From positions 1,178,001-1,242,000 of the forward strand of contig NZ_JACHMM010000001.1 of NCBI RefSeq assembly GCF_014204975.1: a DNA stretch of 64,000 bases, given 5' to 3'. The DNA comes from Jiangella mangrovi. Lineage in GTDB: Bacteria > Actinomycetota > Actinomycetes > Jiangellales > Jiangellaceae. Within the stretch, counting starts at the first letter, position 1, and every line of letters starts with the position of its first letter. The notes beneath the pieces were generated by a model, which worked only from the letters and a program-made list of their open reading frames with translations, was not told where the DNA came from and did no database searches. Positions 25,456 to 34,328 of this stretch are shown here, piece after piece. Both the position numbers and the translations under genes were made by a program.

Positions 25456-26715
25456 GTGAATTATCTGCCGAGGCTGGCGCAAGACCGGCTGGCGGAACGG
25501 ACCGGCGCCTTCCGGGTCGTCGTGGTCAACGGACCGCGGCAAGCCGGCAAGACCACCCTGCTCAGGTTGTTCGAAGCGAACCGAGGCGGCTCACTCCGCT
25601 CGTTGGACGACGCCACGACGCTCCGGTCGGCGCTCGCCGATCCCGCGGGATTCGTGCGATTCGGCGCGACGCCGAGGATGATCGACGAGGTCCAGCGCGG
25701 CGGAGACGACCTGGTCGTCGCCATCAAATACGTGGTCGACCGCGACGACACACCCGGCCAGTTCATCCTCTCCGGGTCGACGCGGTTCCTGACCGTCCCG
25801 ACCATCTCCGAGTCGCTGGCCGGCCGGGCGGTCTTCGTCGAGGTCTGGCCCTTCGCCGTAGCGGAACGCACGGGAGCACCGGCCGACTTCTGTGCGCTGC
25901 TGTTCGGCGACAGCGCGCAACTGACGCAGGCCGCCACGTCACCATGGACCCGCGACCGCTACGCCGATCTCTTCTGCACCGGCGGCTACCCAGAGGTCCT
26001 GCGATTGCAGGCCGCGAATCTGCGACACGGCTGGTTCGACGGATACCTCAGCACGGTCGTCCTGCGAGACGTCGCGAGCTTCGCCCAGGTGCGGCACGCC
26101 GAGATCCTGCCAAGACTGCTCGCCCTGGTGACGGCGCGGGCCGGCAGCCAGCTCGTCGTCTCCGATGTCGCTCAGAGCCTGCAGCTCAATCAGGCCACCG
26201 TGCGCGATTACCTGACCCATCTCGACACCGTCTTCCTGACGGGCCGCGTCTCGCCCTGGTCCTCGAACATCACGACGAGGCTGGTCAAGACGCCGAAGGT
26301 CTATCCCACCGACGCAGGCCTGGCGGCCCATCTGCTCCAGGTCGATGCCGACGCCCTCACAGCGCCCGGGCATTCCTCGCTCGGCGCCATGGTGGAGTGC
26401 TTCGTCTACGCGGAGCTCACGAGGCTGCTCGCCGTCAGCGACCTCGGCGCCTCGCTGCACTTCTACCGCGACCACGACGGTCGCGAGGTCGACTTCGTCC
26501 TCGAACGGCGTAACGGCCAGATCGTCGGCATCGAGGTCAAGGCCTCTTCGTCGGTGGGTGCGGGCGACTTCCGGCACCTCCGCTGGCTCCGCGACCGAGT
26601 GGGCGACCGGTTCGCGGGCGGCTACGTCCTCTACCTGGGTACCGAGTCGCTGCCGTTCGGAGACGGCATGACCGCACTTCCACTCTCCGCGATGTGGCAC
26701 CACCACGACCTCTGA
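25456..26715 (+). CDS. AAA ATPase with DUF4143 C-terminal domain
   Basis: The 419-residue protein has a Walker A motif (VNGPRQAGKTTLL), Walker B-like MIDEVQRGG and a sensor-like LSGSTRFL in its N-terminal AAA_14 domain. Further on are GGYPEVLR, a winged-helix-like LVVSDVAQSLQLNQATVRDYLTHL, and a C-terminal DUF4143 part resembling a PD-(D/E)XK nuclease core (GREVDFVLERRNGQIVGIEVKAS). This family is widespread, patchily distributed and functionally obscure. The length is full and no frameshift is seen. It is flanked by a hairpin on the left and a vapBC module on the right, suggesting horizontally mobile cargo. Confidence 0.9.
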   Translation: MNYLPRLAQDRLAERTGAFRVVVVNGPRQAGKTTLLRLFEANRGGSLRSLDDATTLRSALADPAGFVRFGATPRMIDEVQRGGDDLVVAIKYVVDRDDTPGQFILSGSTRFLTVPTISESLAGRAVFVEVWPFAVAERTGAPADFCALLFGDSAQLTQAATSPWTRDRYADLFCTGGYPEVLRLQAANLRHGWFDGYLSTVVLRDVASFAQVRHAEILPRLLALVTARAGSQLVVSDVAQSLQLNQATVRDYLTHLDTVFLTGRVSPWSSNITTRLVKTPKVYPTDAGLAAHLLQVDADALTAPGHSSLGAMVECFVYAELTRLLAVSDLGASLHFYRDHDGREVDFVLERRNGQIVGIEVKASSSVGAGDFRHLRWLRDRVGDRFAGGYVLYLGTESLPFGDGMTALPLSAMWHHHDL

Positions 26716-26806
26716 CGGCGGTGACGGCGAGGCCCGTGCGGACGATCTCGACAACCGCTGTCCCGTCGCGTGGTCGCTACGTGGCTTGACGCGGCACTCG
26801 GGGTGA

Positions 26807-27223
26807 TCATGACGGGCGGAGCACCTCGAGGTGGGTACGGGCGAAGTCGTCGCCGACGCAGAGGACCGGGATGCCGAGTTCGGCGGCTACGCCGTACGTG
26901 AAGCAGTCCCCATAGTTGAGTGCGGCCGGGTGACGGCCCTTGCCGAACAGCCGCCATCCCTCCAGCGCCCGCTCCGCGATGACCGGATCGACCTCGACCA
27001 GTTCGATGTCGGAATCGCGGACGAAACGAGCCGCCGCTCCCGTCGCGACGGGTCCCATGCGGGTCTCGAGCACGATGCCGAGCTCGAGGTAGGTGGCCGA
27101 CGCCATGTATCGGTGCCGCGTGGCCGACAGGGTGTCGATCAGCCAGTCGGCTCCGTTCTCGCCGGTCAGGATGGCGACGACCGCCGAAGTGTCGACGACG
27201 AGTGCCTGGGCGCCATCGGTCAC
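26807..27223 (-). CDS. vapC: VapC-like PIN-domain toxin
   Basis: The 138-residue protein is a PIN-domain ribonuclease of the type II toxin VapC family. Acidic residues expected in the active site are visible: Asp in [12 protein letters not shown], Glu in [11 protein letters not shown], and Asp in [11 protein letters not shown] followed by CVGDDF. VapC toxins cut tRNA or other RNA. Its GTG start overlaps the stop of the upstream antitoxin (GTGA, four bases), the typical antitoxin-first arrangement with translational coupling. All key residues are present, so it is probably functional. Confidence 0.85.
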   Translation of the reverse strand: MTDGAQALVVDTSAVVAILTGENGADWLIDTLSATRHRYMASATYLELGIVLETRMGPVATGAAARFVRDSDIELVEVDPVIAERALEGWRLFGKGRHPAALNYGDCFTYGVAAELGIPVLCVGDDFARTHLEVLRPS

Positions 27224-27471
27224 CGGGGCAGGCCGTGCTCGTCGTAGCCGAGGATCTCCTCAGCGGAGCGCGCATCGACGACCTCGTGACCACGAAGATC
27301 GGCTTGAAGCGCACGCAGCCGCCGGCTGATGCGGTTGCGAGATCCGCCACGCTCACGGTCGAGTCGTTCGCGCAACGCGATGACCACAGCAGTCGTCAGA
27401 GACTCCCCGGTCACCCCGGACAGTTCGCGGGCCAGCCGATCCGCTTCGTCACTCTTGATACTCAGGGCCAT
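27220..27471 (-). CDS. vapB: VapB-like antitoxin
   Basis: This 83-residue protein has the N-terminal pattern of the Rv0623-type VapB antitoxins ([32 protein letters not shown]), a ribbon-helix-helix-like DNA-binding part, followed by a C-terminal tail ([22 protein letters not shown]) that in this family binds and blocks VapC. It precedes vapC with a four-base overlap. Palindromic AGAATTCT elements just upstream are likely autoregulatory sites for the VapBC complex. Confidence 0.85.
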   Translation of the reverse strand: MALSIKSDEADRLARELSGVTGESLTTAVVIALRERLDRERGGSRNRISRRLRALQADLRGHEVVDARSAEEILGYDEHGLPR

Positions 27472-27474
27472 GCC

Positions 27475-27502
27475 AGAATTCTACCGCGAGGAAGAGAATT
27501 CT
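27475..27502. promoter_or_regulatory. Candidate vapBC operator pair
   Basis: The 8-base palindrome AGAATTCT occurs at 27475-27482 and again at 27495-27502, 20 bases apart (about two helical turns), immediately upstream of vapB. Paired palindromes fit cooperative binding by a ribbon-helix-helix antitoxin. Confidence 0.5.
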
Positions 27503-27567
27503 AGAAAGCGGCGGGGTGAGCGGGACCGGCATCCCGCACACCCCGCCGAGAGCGGAGACGAAACCCG

Positions 27568-29043
27568 TCAGCCGTCGAGCCAGGGGTCGTCCGGGCGTTC
27601 GCGGTCGAAGGTGGGCCGGGGGTCCTCCCAGTAGCCGCGCGTGAAGTCGGGCACCTTGACCGCCTTGATGCGCCCGCCCTTCATCGACTCGTGGCTGAGC
27701 GGGATGACCGAGCACCAGGCCGCGGAGTCGTACACGTCGATGTCGGGCGTCATGCCCAGCCGCATGAGCTGCACCAGGCGGAAGATGGCGATGAAGTCGC
27801 CGCCGCCGTGGCCGCCGTACTGGTCGGCGAGGTCCTCCAGGGCCGGCCAGAGCCAGTGGTCGTGCTCCGCCATGATCGAGTTGAAGGCCGAGCCGGTGCG
27901 CCACGAGTGGTTCGTGTGTCCGAGCGACTCGAGGTAGATGCGGGCGTTGTCCAGCTCGACGACACCACTGCTGCCGGTGAGAGTGGTCTCGCGGCTGTAG
28001 GGGTGCGGCGAGTTGACGTCGTGCTCGACCCGGATCATCCGGCCGTTCGCGGTCTTGATGAGGGCGGTGTGGCGGTCGCCGGAGATGTACTCGTCGTCGT
28101 CCCAGGAGGAGTGGTCGGGGCCGACGCGCGGGTCGTTCTCGCGGAACAGGGCGAGGTTCATCGGCGGCGACGCGACGGCGACCAGCTCGGCGAAGCGGTC
28201 GCCGCGGTTGATGCCCATGGTCGCCGACACCGGACCCAGGCCGTGCATCGGGTAGTGCAGGGCGTTCATCCGGGTCTGCCAGTGCCGCCGCCAGTACTCC
28301 GGGTAGTACGCCCCGCCGAAGAAGTACGGCCAGCGGAGGTCATGCACGTAGCCGCCGGACGCGTGCTGCAGCTCGCCGAACAGCCCGGCCTGGGCCATGT
28401 TGAACATCCGCAGCTCGGGCCGGAAGTAGTTGACGTTCTCGAGCAGCATGCAGTGCTTGCCGGTGCGCTCCGAGGTGCGCACGAGGTCCCAGATCTCGTC
28501 CAGGTGAGGCGAGATGGGCAGCTCGACGGCGACGTGCTTGCCGTGCTCCATGGCGGCCTTGGCCTGCGGGTAGTGCCACTCCCACGGCGTCGCGACGTAG
28601 ACGAGGTCGATGTCGTCGCGGCGGACCAGGTTCAGGAAGTCCTCCTCGCCGTCGGAGTAGCCGACCGGCTCGGTGTCCTGGAAGCCCTGCGCCATGATGC
28701 GCCCGATGGTGCGGCTGACCCGCTCGGGCCGGATGTCGCAGACGGCGGTGACGTTCGAGACGGCGCCCCAGCGGACGTCCTGGCCGCCGCCGCGCTCGCC
28801 GAGGCCGATGAGGCCGACGCGGACGTGCTCGAACCCCTCGAACGGCACCTCGGCCATGGACCGCTCGCGCCCCTTGATGCGCGGCGGCTCGCGGCGGGTG
28901 TCGTCCGCGCCGGCCTCGTCGGGCGCGGACGAGGCGCCCGCGACTCCGGCGGCGGTCCCACCGAGGCCGGCGGCGGCGCCGATCGCGGCGCCGGTCCTGA
29001 TGATGTCGCGACGGGAGGGTCGATACCTGTGCGGAAGGGCCAC
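27568..29043 (-). CDS. Tat-exported Gfo/Idh/MocA protein, GH109-like
   Basis: The 491-residue protein begins with a twin-arginine signal (PSRRDIIRTGAAIGAAAG) followed by an NAD-binding Rossmann fold (VGLIGLGERGGG, then AVCDIRPER) and the C-terminal Gfo/Idh/MocA beta sheet. YVATPWEWHYPQAKAAMEHG and VAVELPISPHLDE, with later GINRGDRFAELV, match the glycoside hydrolase family 109 group, which uses bound NAD to cleave alpha-N-acetylgalactosaminides. Its location next to tagatose-pathway genes supports an amino-sugar role. Start: GTG 29043 is favoured because GGGAG lies eight bases upstream; GTG 29052 is the alternative. A 107-base AT-richer gap suggests it also has its own promoter. Confidence 0.8.
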   Translation of the reverse strand: MALPHRYRPSRRDIIRTGAAIGAAAGLGGTAAGVAGASSAPDEAGADDTRREPPRIKGRERSMAEVPFEGFEHVRVGLIGLGERGGGQDVRWGAVSNVTAVCDIRPERVSRTIGRIMAQGFQDTEPVGYSDGEEDFLNLVRRDDIDLVYVATPWEWHYPQAKAAMEHGKHVAVELPISPHLDEIWDLVRTSERTGKHCMLLENVNYFRPELRMFNMAQAGLFGELQHASGGYVHDLRWPYFFGGAYYPEYWRRHWQTRMNALHYPMHGLGPVSATMGINRGDRFAELVAVASPPMNLALFRENDPRVGPDHSSWDDDEYISGDRHTALIKTANGRMIRVEHDVNSPHPYSRETTLTGSSGVVELDNARIYLESLGHTNHSWRTGSAFNSIMAEHDHWLWPALEDLADQYGGHGGGDFIAIFRLVQLMRLGMTPDIDVYDSAAWCSVIPLSHESMKGGRIKAVKVPDFTRGYWEDPRPTFDRERPDDPWLDG

Positions 29044-29150
29044 GCGAATCACTCCCTTGATCGATCATGCAAACTTTCACGGCGTAACGAGCAGTATTCG
29101 TCACACAATCAGTAAGCACAAGGGTCAAAGGGGGGCAAAGAAGATCTCCG

Positions 29151-29987
29151 TCAGGCCGCGCGCAGCACGCCGAGCAGCCGGGCCGTCTCCGCGGCCAGCG
29201 CCTCACGGCCCGCCGACACGTAGCGGCGCGGATCGACCAGACCGGCGTCGGCGTCGAGGCGCCCGCGCACCGCGCCGGTGAACACCGCGTTGAGGTGGGT
29301 CGCGATGTTCACCTTCGTCATCCCGGCCGCCACCGCCTTCGTCAGCTCCTCGTCGGGCACGCCGGACGAGCCGTGCAGCACCAGCGGGACGGGGACGGCG
29401 GCACGCAGGGCGGCGACGAGGTCGTGGTCGACGACGGCGTCGCGCGTGCGCATGGCGTGCGAGGTCCCCACGGCGACGGCGAGCGAGTCGACCCCCGTCG
29501 CCTCGACGAACGCCACCGCCTCGGCCGGGTCGGTGCGCGCGCCCGGGGCGTGCACGCCGTCCTTGCCGCCGACCTCGCCCAGCTCGGCCTCGACGGCGAC
29601 GCCGTGCGCGTGGCAGTGGTCGACGACGGCGCGGGTGGCGGCGACGTTGTCGGCGTAGTCGAGCGTCGACGCGTCGAACATGACGCTGGTGACGCCCAGC
29701 TCTACCGCCTCGTGCACCAGGGCCGCGTCCTCGGCGTGGTCGAGGTGCACGACCACCGGCACGGACGCCGCCCGCGCGACGGCCAGGGTCGCGACGGCGA
29801 TAGGCTCGAGCGCGCCGTGGTAGCGCACGCAGTTCTGGCTGATTTGGAGCACGACGGGGGCAGCTGCCCGCTCCGCGCCGGTCACCAGGCCCTCGGCGTG
29901 CTCGAGCAGGATCACGTTGAAGGCGCCGATGCCGCCGCCGCGCTCCGCCGCCCGGCCGAACAGCTCCGTCATCGAGGTCAGCGTCAT
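29151..29987 (-). CDS. Class II aldolase (tagatose/fructose-bisphosphate type)
   Basis: The 278-residue enzyme is a zinc-dependent class II ketose-bisphosphate aldolase of the KbaY/GatY size class. VVVHLDHAED carries the catalytic Asp and a zinc His, VEAELGEVGG a conserved Glu, and VLHGSSGVPDEEL a zinc His and phosphate-binding loop; VNIATHLN forms the second phosphate site. It would split tagatose-1,6-bisphosphate (or fructose-1,6-bisphosphate) into dihydroxyacetone phosphate and glyceraldehyde-3-phosphate. Its ATG overlaps the PfkB kinase stop by four bases (ATGA), so kinase and aldolase are made together, matching consecutive steps. Confidence 0.85.
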   Translation of the reverse strand: MTLTSMTELFGRAAERGGGIGAFNVILLEHAEGLVTGAERAAAPVVLQISQNCVRYHGALEPIAVATLAVARAASVPVVVHLDHAEDAALVHEAVELGVTSVMFDASTLDYADNVAATRAVVDHCHAHGVAVEAELGEVGGKDGVHAPGARTDPAEAVAFVEATGVDSLAVAVGTSHAMRTRDAVVDHDLVAALRAAVPVPLVLHGSSGVPDEELTKAVAAGMTKVNIATHLNAVFTGAVRGRLDADAGLVDPRRYVSAGREALAAETARLLGVLRAA

Positions 29988-30949
29988 TCCACACGCTCCG
30001 CATGCAGGGTGGGCAGGAACCGTTCGTAGGCGGCGAGGTCGACCTCGCCGGCGGCCGCGGCCAGGACCGCGGCGGCGCCGAGTGCGGCGGCGTCGGTCAG
30101 CGCCTCGGGCCAGGGCGTGCCCGCGACCAGGCCGCGGACCAGGGCGGCGACGGTGGCGTCGCCGGCACCGGTGGGGTTGCCGGCCACGCCGGGGACGCCG
30201 GCCACCCGCCAGACGGCGCTCTCACCGGACCCGCCGGAGCCGTCGACCCCCAGGAGGCCGTCGGCGCCCAGCGACACCACCACCCGCTCGGCACCCAGGG
30301 CGAGCAGCCGCCCGGCCGCACCGCTGACGCCGTCGTCGCCCGGCAGCGCCTCGGCCAGCTCGTGGGCGTTGGGCTTGACCAGTGCGGGACCGGCCCCGGC
30401 CACGGTGAGCAGCGCCGGCCCGGAGGTGTCGGCGACGGCGGGCACCCCGGCGTCGCGGGCGGCTGCCACCAGCCGGGGCAGCAGGTCCGACGGCGCGCCC
30501 GCGGGCAGGCTGCCCGACACGACCAGGGCCACCGCGTCGCCCAGCTCCTCGGCGACCGCAGCCACGAACGCCGACCACTCGTCTTCTGACAGCGCCCGCC
30601 CCGGCTCGTTGAACGCCGTCGCCGCGCCGGTGTCGTCGACGACGGTGACCGTGCGGCGGGTCGCGGCGGCGACGGGGACCGCTCGGACGGCGTGTCCGCC
30701 GGCCCGCAGCTCGGCGGCCAGCCAGTCGCCGCCCGGACCGCCGAGCGGCGCCACGACCACGGCCGGCACGCCGAGCACCCGCAGGACCCGGGCGACGTTG
30801 ACGCCCTTGCCGCCGGGCCGCTCCAGCACGTCGCGCACCCGGTGGCTCGCACCGGGCGCCCACGACCCGACCCGGTAGGTGACGTCGACCGCGGGGTTCG
30901 GCGTGACGCACAGGACGCGGCTCACGACGACATCAGTCGGTCGGCTCAT
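29984..30949 (-). CDS. PfkB-family sugar-phosphate kinase (1-phosphofructokinase/tagatose-6-P kinase type)
   Basis: The 321-residue protein has the features of the 1-phosphofructokinase/tagatose-6-phosphate kinase branch: CVTPNPAVDVTYRV at the start, PGGKGVNVARVLRVLG (first PfkB signature), VKPNAHELAEALPG, and the catalytic-site motif NPTGAGDATVAALVRG (second signature, Asp base). It would phosphorylate tagatose-6-phosphate to the 1,6-bisphosphate used by the neighbouring aldolase. The ATG at 30949 has GAGGTG eight bases upstream and overlaps the ROK gene by 17 bases; GTG 30925 is a possible shorter start. Confidence 0.85.
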   Translation of the reverse strand: MSRPTDVVVSRVLCVTPNPAVDVTYRVGSWAPGASHRVRDVLERPGGKGVNVARVLRVLGVPAVVVAPLGGPGGDWLAAELRAGGHAVRAVPVAAATRRTVTVVDDTGAATAFNEPGRALSEDEWSAFVAAVAEELGDAVALVVSGSLPAGAPSDLLPRLVAAARDAGVPAVADTSGPALLTVAGAGPALVKPNAHELAEALPGDDGVSGAAGRLLALGAERVVVSLGADGLLGVDGSGGSGESAVWRVAGVPGVAGNPTGAGDATVAALVRGLVAGTPWPEALTDAAALGAAAVLAAAAGEVDLAAYERFLPTLHAERVE

Positions 30950-31943
30950 GCGGCGGCACCTCACTTCCACCATTCGGCTCTCGGTCTGGACCGACGACTC
31001 GGCGGGACCTCCGGCCCCGCGTCGCCGCCGGTGCCGCTCGAGCCTCCCTGGGGATCAGCTCCCGGGCCAGCAGCCCCGCGCCCACGCAGCCGGCGGTGTC
31101 GCCCAGCTCGGCGGCCACGAGGCGCGGCGGCCGCTGGAAGGTCAGCCGCGCCTTCAGCCGGCCGGCCAGCGGCTCCAGCACGAGGTCGGCCGACTCGCCC
31201 AGCCCGCCGCCCACCGCGACCACCTCGGGCGCGACCACCCCGGTGAGCAGCGCCAGCCCGGCGGCCAGCGCGTCGAGCGCCTCGTCCCAGACGGCGACGG
31301 CGGCGGGATCGCCGCGCCGGACCAGCTCGGCGACGTCGAGACTGCCGCCCACGGCGACCCCGGTGGCGGCCGTGTACCGGCGCGCGACGGCGGCGGCCGA
31401 CGCGACGGCCTCGAGGCAGCCGCGGCCGCCGCACGCGCAGACCAGCGAGTGCCCGACGTCGACATGGCCGATCTCGCCCGCGTAGCCGTCGCCGGCGAAC
31501 ACCCGGCCGTCGAGCACCAGCGCCGCCGCGATGCCCGTCCCGACCGGCAGGAACACCGCGTTTCGCGCGCCCCGCAGGGCACCGGCCCGGTGCTCGGCCA
31601 GCCCGCCCGCCCGCACGTCGTGCCCGACGGCGACCGGGCACCCCAGCCGCTCGGCCAGCAGCGCGCGCAGCGGGACGTCGTGCCAGCCCAGGTTCTCGGC
31701 ATGCACCGCCACGCCCGCGGCCTCGTCGACGATGCCCGGCACCACGACGCCGACCGCGGCCGGCCGCACCCCACGAGCCAGCCGCCGCGCGATCGCCTCG
31801 ACCGCGTCGACCACGGGCCGGCCGTCGAGCCCGGCCGCCGGCGTCGCCGTCCGGTCGACCGAGCGCACCGCGCCGTCGTCGTCGACCACCCCGGCCTTGA
31901 CGGACGTGCCGCCGACGTCGACCGCGACCACCCGCGGCGCCAC
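30933..31943 (-). CDS. ROK-family sugar kinase
   Basis: The 336-residue protein carries the ROK phosphate-binding motif AVDVGGTSVKAGVVD, the sugar-binding VPGIVDEAAGVAVHAENLGW, GTGIAAALV, and the zinc site GEIGHVDVGHSLVCACGGRGCLE (CxCGxxGCxE). It lacks an N-terminal helix-turn-helix, so it is a kinase and not a NagC-type repressor. It would phosphorylate the imported hexose or amino sugar at C6, the first cytoplasmic step. It lies between the SIS gene (1-base gap upstream) and the PfkB gene (overlapping), in the same operon. Confidence 0.85.
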   Translation of the reverse strand: MAPRVVAVDVGGTSVKAGVVDDDGAVRSVDRTATPAAGLDGRPVVDAVEAIARRLARGVRPAAVGVVVPGIVDEAAGVAVHAENLGWHDVPLRALLAERLGCPVAVGHDVRAGGLAEHRAGALRGARNAVFLPVGTGIAAALVLDGRVFAGDGYAGEIGHVDVGHSLVCACGGRGCLEAVASAAAVARRYTAATGVAVGGSLDVAELVRRGDPAAVAVWDEALDALAAGLALLTGVVAPEVVAVGGGLGESADLVLEPLAGRLKARLTFQRPPRLVAAELGDTAGCVGAGLLARELIPREARAAPAATRGRRSRRVVGPDREPNGGSEVPPHEPTD

Positions 31944-31944
31944 G

Positions 31945-32841
31945 TCAGCGGCCCGGGAGGACGACCGAGCGGGTGAGATGCCGCGGCCGGTCGGGGTCGA
32001 GCCCGCGCCGCTCCGCCAGCGCGACCGCGAGCCGCTGCGCCACGACCAGCTGCGCCATGGGGTCGAGGTCGCTGCTGACGAACGTCGCGCCCGTGGCCGC
32101 CACCTCGGCCTCGAGCCCGCCGGGCGGCGGGCCGAACGACCACACCAGCCGGCCCGGCTGGGCGATCGAGACCGGGCCGTGCCGGTAGTCCATGGCGGGG
32201 TAGGACTCGGCCCAGAACTGCGCGGACTCGCGCAGCTTGAGTGCCGCCTCGTGTGCCAGGCCGACCGTCCAGCCGCGCCCCACGAACGTCGCCTGCTCGA
32301 TGCCGGTCAGCCCGTCGAGCGGCTCGTCCAGCGCCTTCTCGGCGTCGGCGACCACTGGGCCGAGGTCGTGCCCGAGGTGCGCGCGCAGCAGCGCCAGCGT
32401 GCTGGTGGCCGCGCGCGTCTGCACGACCGAGCGCTCGTCGGCGAAGTCGAGCACGACCGCCTCGTCGGCGGCGTCGGCGGCGGGCGAGTCGGCGACCGCG
32501 GTGAGCACAACGACGCGGGGCGCCTCGCCCGGACCGCCGCGCAGCGCCGCGATCAGGTCGAGCACCTCCGTCGTCGTGCCCGAGCGCGTGATGGCGACGA
32601 CGGTGTCGTAGCGCCGGCCCGGCGGCAGCTCGGAGGCGGCGAACGCGTCGGACTCGCCCTGTCCCGCCTGCTCGCGCAGCGCCGCGTACGCCATGGCGAC
32701 GAACCACGACGTGCCGCAGCCGGCCACGGCGACCCGCTCGCCCGGCGCCGGGAGCACCCGGCGCGCGTGGTCGAGCAGGTCCGCGACGCGGACCCAGCAG
32801 GCCGGCTGACTGGCGATCTCCGCCCTGACGTGTTCGGTCAT
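31945..32841 (-). CDS. SIS-domain amino-sugar phosphate isomerase/deaminase (AgaS- or NagB-II-like)
   Basis: This 298-residue protein has two sugar-isomerase domains like the isomerase half of GlmS but no glutaminase domain. VAVAGCGTSWFVAMAYA and VVAITRSGTTTEVLDLI form the first phosphosugar site; FVGRGWTVGLAHEAALKLRE and YRHGPVSI belong to the second. Stand-alone proteins of this type (AgaS, NagB-II) deaminate galactosamine-6-phosphate or glucosamine-6-phosphate. With tagatose-type kinase and aldolase downstream, a galactosamine-6-phosphate deaminase/isomerase is the better guess. It is the first leftward gene, facing the ABC importer genes across a 236-base regulatory region. Confidence 0.8.
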   Translation of the reverse strand: MTEHVRAEIASQPACWVRVADLLDHARRVLPAPGERVAVAGCGTSWFVAMAYAALREQAGQGESDAFAASELPPGRRYDTVVAITRSGTTTEVLDLIAALRGGPGEAPRVVVLTAVADSPAADAADEAVVLDFADERSVVQTRAATSTLALLRAHLGHDLGPVVADAEKALDEPLDGLTGIEQATFVGRGWTVGLAHEAALKLRESAQFWAESYPAMDYRHGPVSIAQPGRLVWSFGPPPGGLEAEVAATGATFVSSDLDPMAQLVVAQRLAVALAERRGLDPDRPRHLTRSVVLPGR

Positions 32842-32888
32842 CGATGTGCCGTCCCCTCGCCGCTCGGACCGTTCGAGTGCATCATATC

Positions 32889-32922
32889 GACCGAACTCAG
32901 CATCAAACGCTCAGCTTCGGTC
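32889..32922. promoter_or_regulatory. Candidate operator in the amino-sugar divergent region
   Basis: GACCGAA at 32889-32895 and TTCGGTC at 32916-32922 form a perfect 7-base inverted repeat with a 20-base spacer that itself contains CTCAGC-like repeats. It lies about 50 bases upstream of the leftward SIS start and could bind the local DeoR protein. Confidence 0.4.
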
Positions 32923-32966
32923 AGACGACGTCACATGCTGCAGAGGTTTCGGTTGAGTCACACCTG

Positions 32967-32995
32967 TTGACATGGTCTGCCGGGCTCGCCACGAT
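32967..32995 (+). promoter_or_regulatory. Candidate promoter of the sugar ABC operon
   Basis: A consensus -35 TTGACA is followed after 17 bases by CACGAT, a weak -10. It lies about 80 bases upstream of the binding-protein start. Confidence 0.45.
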
Positions 32996-33022
32996 GGGTG
33001 CCCACATCGACAGATTGTGCGC

Positions 33023-33039
33023 GAAACGTTCGTGAAACG
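33023..33039. promoter_or_regulatory. GAAACG direct repeat, possible DeoR site
   Basis: GAAACG occurs at 33023-33028 and 33034-33039, one helical turn apart, just downstream of the candidate promoter. DeoR-family proteins often use direct repeats placed like this, so repression here is plausible. Confidence 0.35.
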
Positions 33040-33077
33040 CATGCAATCAATCATCGCGCCGAGCGCCTGGAGGCGAC

Positions 33078-34328
33078 GTGAGACGACTGGTGTCCTTGAC
33101 GGCGGCGACGGTGGCGGCCGGGCTCGCGCTCACGGCCTGCGGGTTCGGCGGCGACGACGGCGGCAGCGGTGGCTCCGAGGACGAGGGCGGCGCCACCACG
33201 ATCGACCTGCTGGTCCCCCAGTACAGCGACGGCACCACCGCGCTGTGGGAAGAGATCATCGCCTCGTTCGAGGACGCGAACCCCGACGTCACCGTCAACC
33301 TCGAGGTGCAGTCGTGGGACAACATCAACGACGTCATCCGCACCAAGGTGCAGGCCGGTGAGGCGCCGGACATCCTCAACATCGACGCGTTCAGCGGCTT
33401 CGCCAAGGACGACCTGCTGTACCCGGCCGACGAGATCGTGTCCGAGGAGACCTTCGGCGACTTCCAGGACTCGTTCATCGAGAACGCCTCGCTCGACGGC
33501 ACCGTCTACGGCCTGCCGATGATCGCCTCGGCGCGGGCGCTGTTCTACAACGAGGACGTGCTCGCGCAGGCCGGCATCACCGAGCCGCCGGCCACCTGGG
33601 ACGACCTGCTGGCCGCCGGCACCGCCGTCGCGGGGCTCGGCACCGGGGTCTTCGGCTACGGCATGCCGCTGGGCAGCGAGGATGCGCAGGCCGAGACCTC
33701 CATCTGGACGTTCGGCGGCGGCGGCTCGTGGACCGACGGCGACGCCATCACCGTCGACACCCCGGAGAACCTCGCGGCCGTCGAGTTCATGAAGCAGATG
33801 ATCGACGCCGGCGCCACCCAGCCCGACCCCGGCGCCACCGACCGCACGCCCATGCTCGACGTGTTCGTGCAGGGCCAGATCGCCATGGCCGTCGGCCTGC
33901 CGCCCACCATCGGGCAGATCGAGGAGCGCAACCCCGACCTCAACTACGGGATCGCGCCCGTGCCCACGCAGGACGGCTCGCCCGTCACCCTCGGCGTCGC
34001 CGACCACCTCATGGCGTTCCGCAACGACGACGACAAGCAGGACGCCATCACGGCGTTCCTCGACCACTTCTTCGCCACCGACACGTACCTGACCTTCGTC
34101 GACACCGAGGGCTTCCTGCCGACCACGAAGTCCGGCGCCGAGGGCACCGCCAACGCCGAGCGGTTCGCCGACTTCCTCGAGGTGCTGCCGGACGCGCAGT
34201 TCTACCCGAGCACCAACGAGGCCTGGGCCGCCACCCAGGGCGCGCTGCAGAGCCTGGTCGGCCAGATCCAGACCCAGGACGCCGCCTCGGTCCTGCAGCA
34301 GATCCAGGCCGGCGCCGACAACGCATGA
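33078..34328 (+). CDS. Sugar ABC transporter substrate-binding lipoprotein
   Basis: The 416-residue protein is a type-1 extracellular solute-binding protein. Its signal peptide ends in a lipobox (GLALTAC, Cys21) followed by a Gly/Asp/Ser linker, so it is a membrane-anchored lipoprotein. Family hallmarks are FEDANPDVTVNLEVQSWDN near the start, APDILNIDAFSG, and YNEDVLAQAGITEPPATWDDL. It would deliver a sugar or oligosaccharide to the following permeases. The GTG at 33078 follows CTGGAGGCGAC. Its stop overlaps the first permease start (ATGA). Confidence 0.9.
   Translation: MRRLVSLTAATVAAGLALTACGFGGDDGGSGGSEDEGGATTIDLLVPQYSDGTTALWEEIIASFEDANPDVTVNLEVQSWDNINDVIRTKVQAGEAPDILNIDAFSGFAKDDLLYPADEIVSEETFGDFQDSFIENASLDGTVYGLPMIASARALFYNEDVLAQAGITEPPATWDDLLAAGTAVAGLGTGVFGYGMPLGSEDAQAETSIWTFGGGGSWTDGDAITVDTPENLAAVEFMKQMIDAGATQPDPGATDRTPMLDVFVQGQIAMAVGLPPTIGQIEERNPDLNYGIAPVPTQDGSPVTLGVADHLMAFRNDDDKQDAITAFLDHFFATDTYLTFVDTEGFLPTTKSGAEGTANAERFADFLEVLPDAQFYPSTNEAWAATQGALQSLVGQIQTQDAASVLQQIQAGADNA

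Noticed and set aside
26807..27471. vapBC as part of the DUF4143 ATPase unit
   Set aside because: It is convergent with the ATPase, has its own palindromic operator and is a self-sufficient module.
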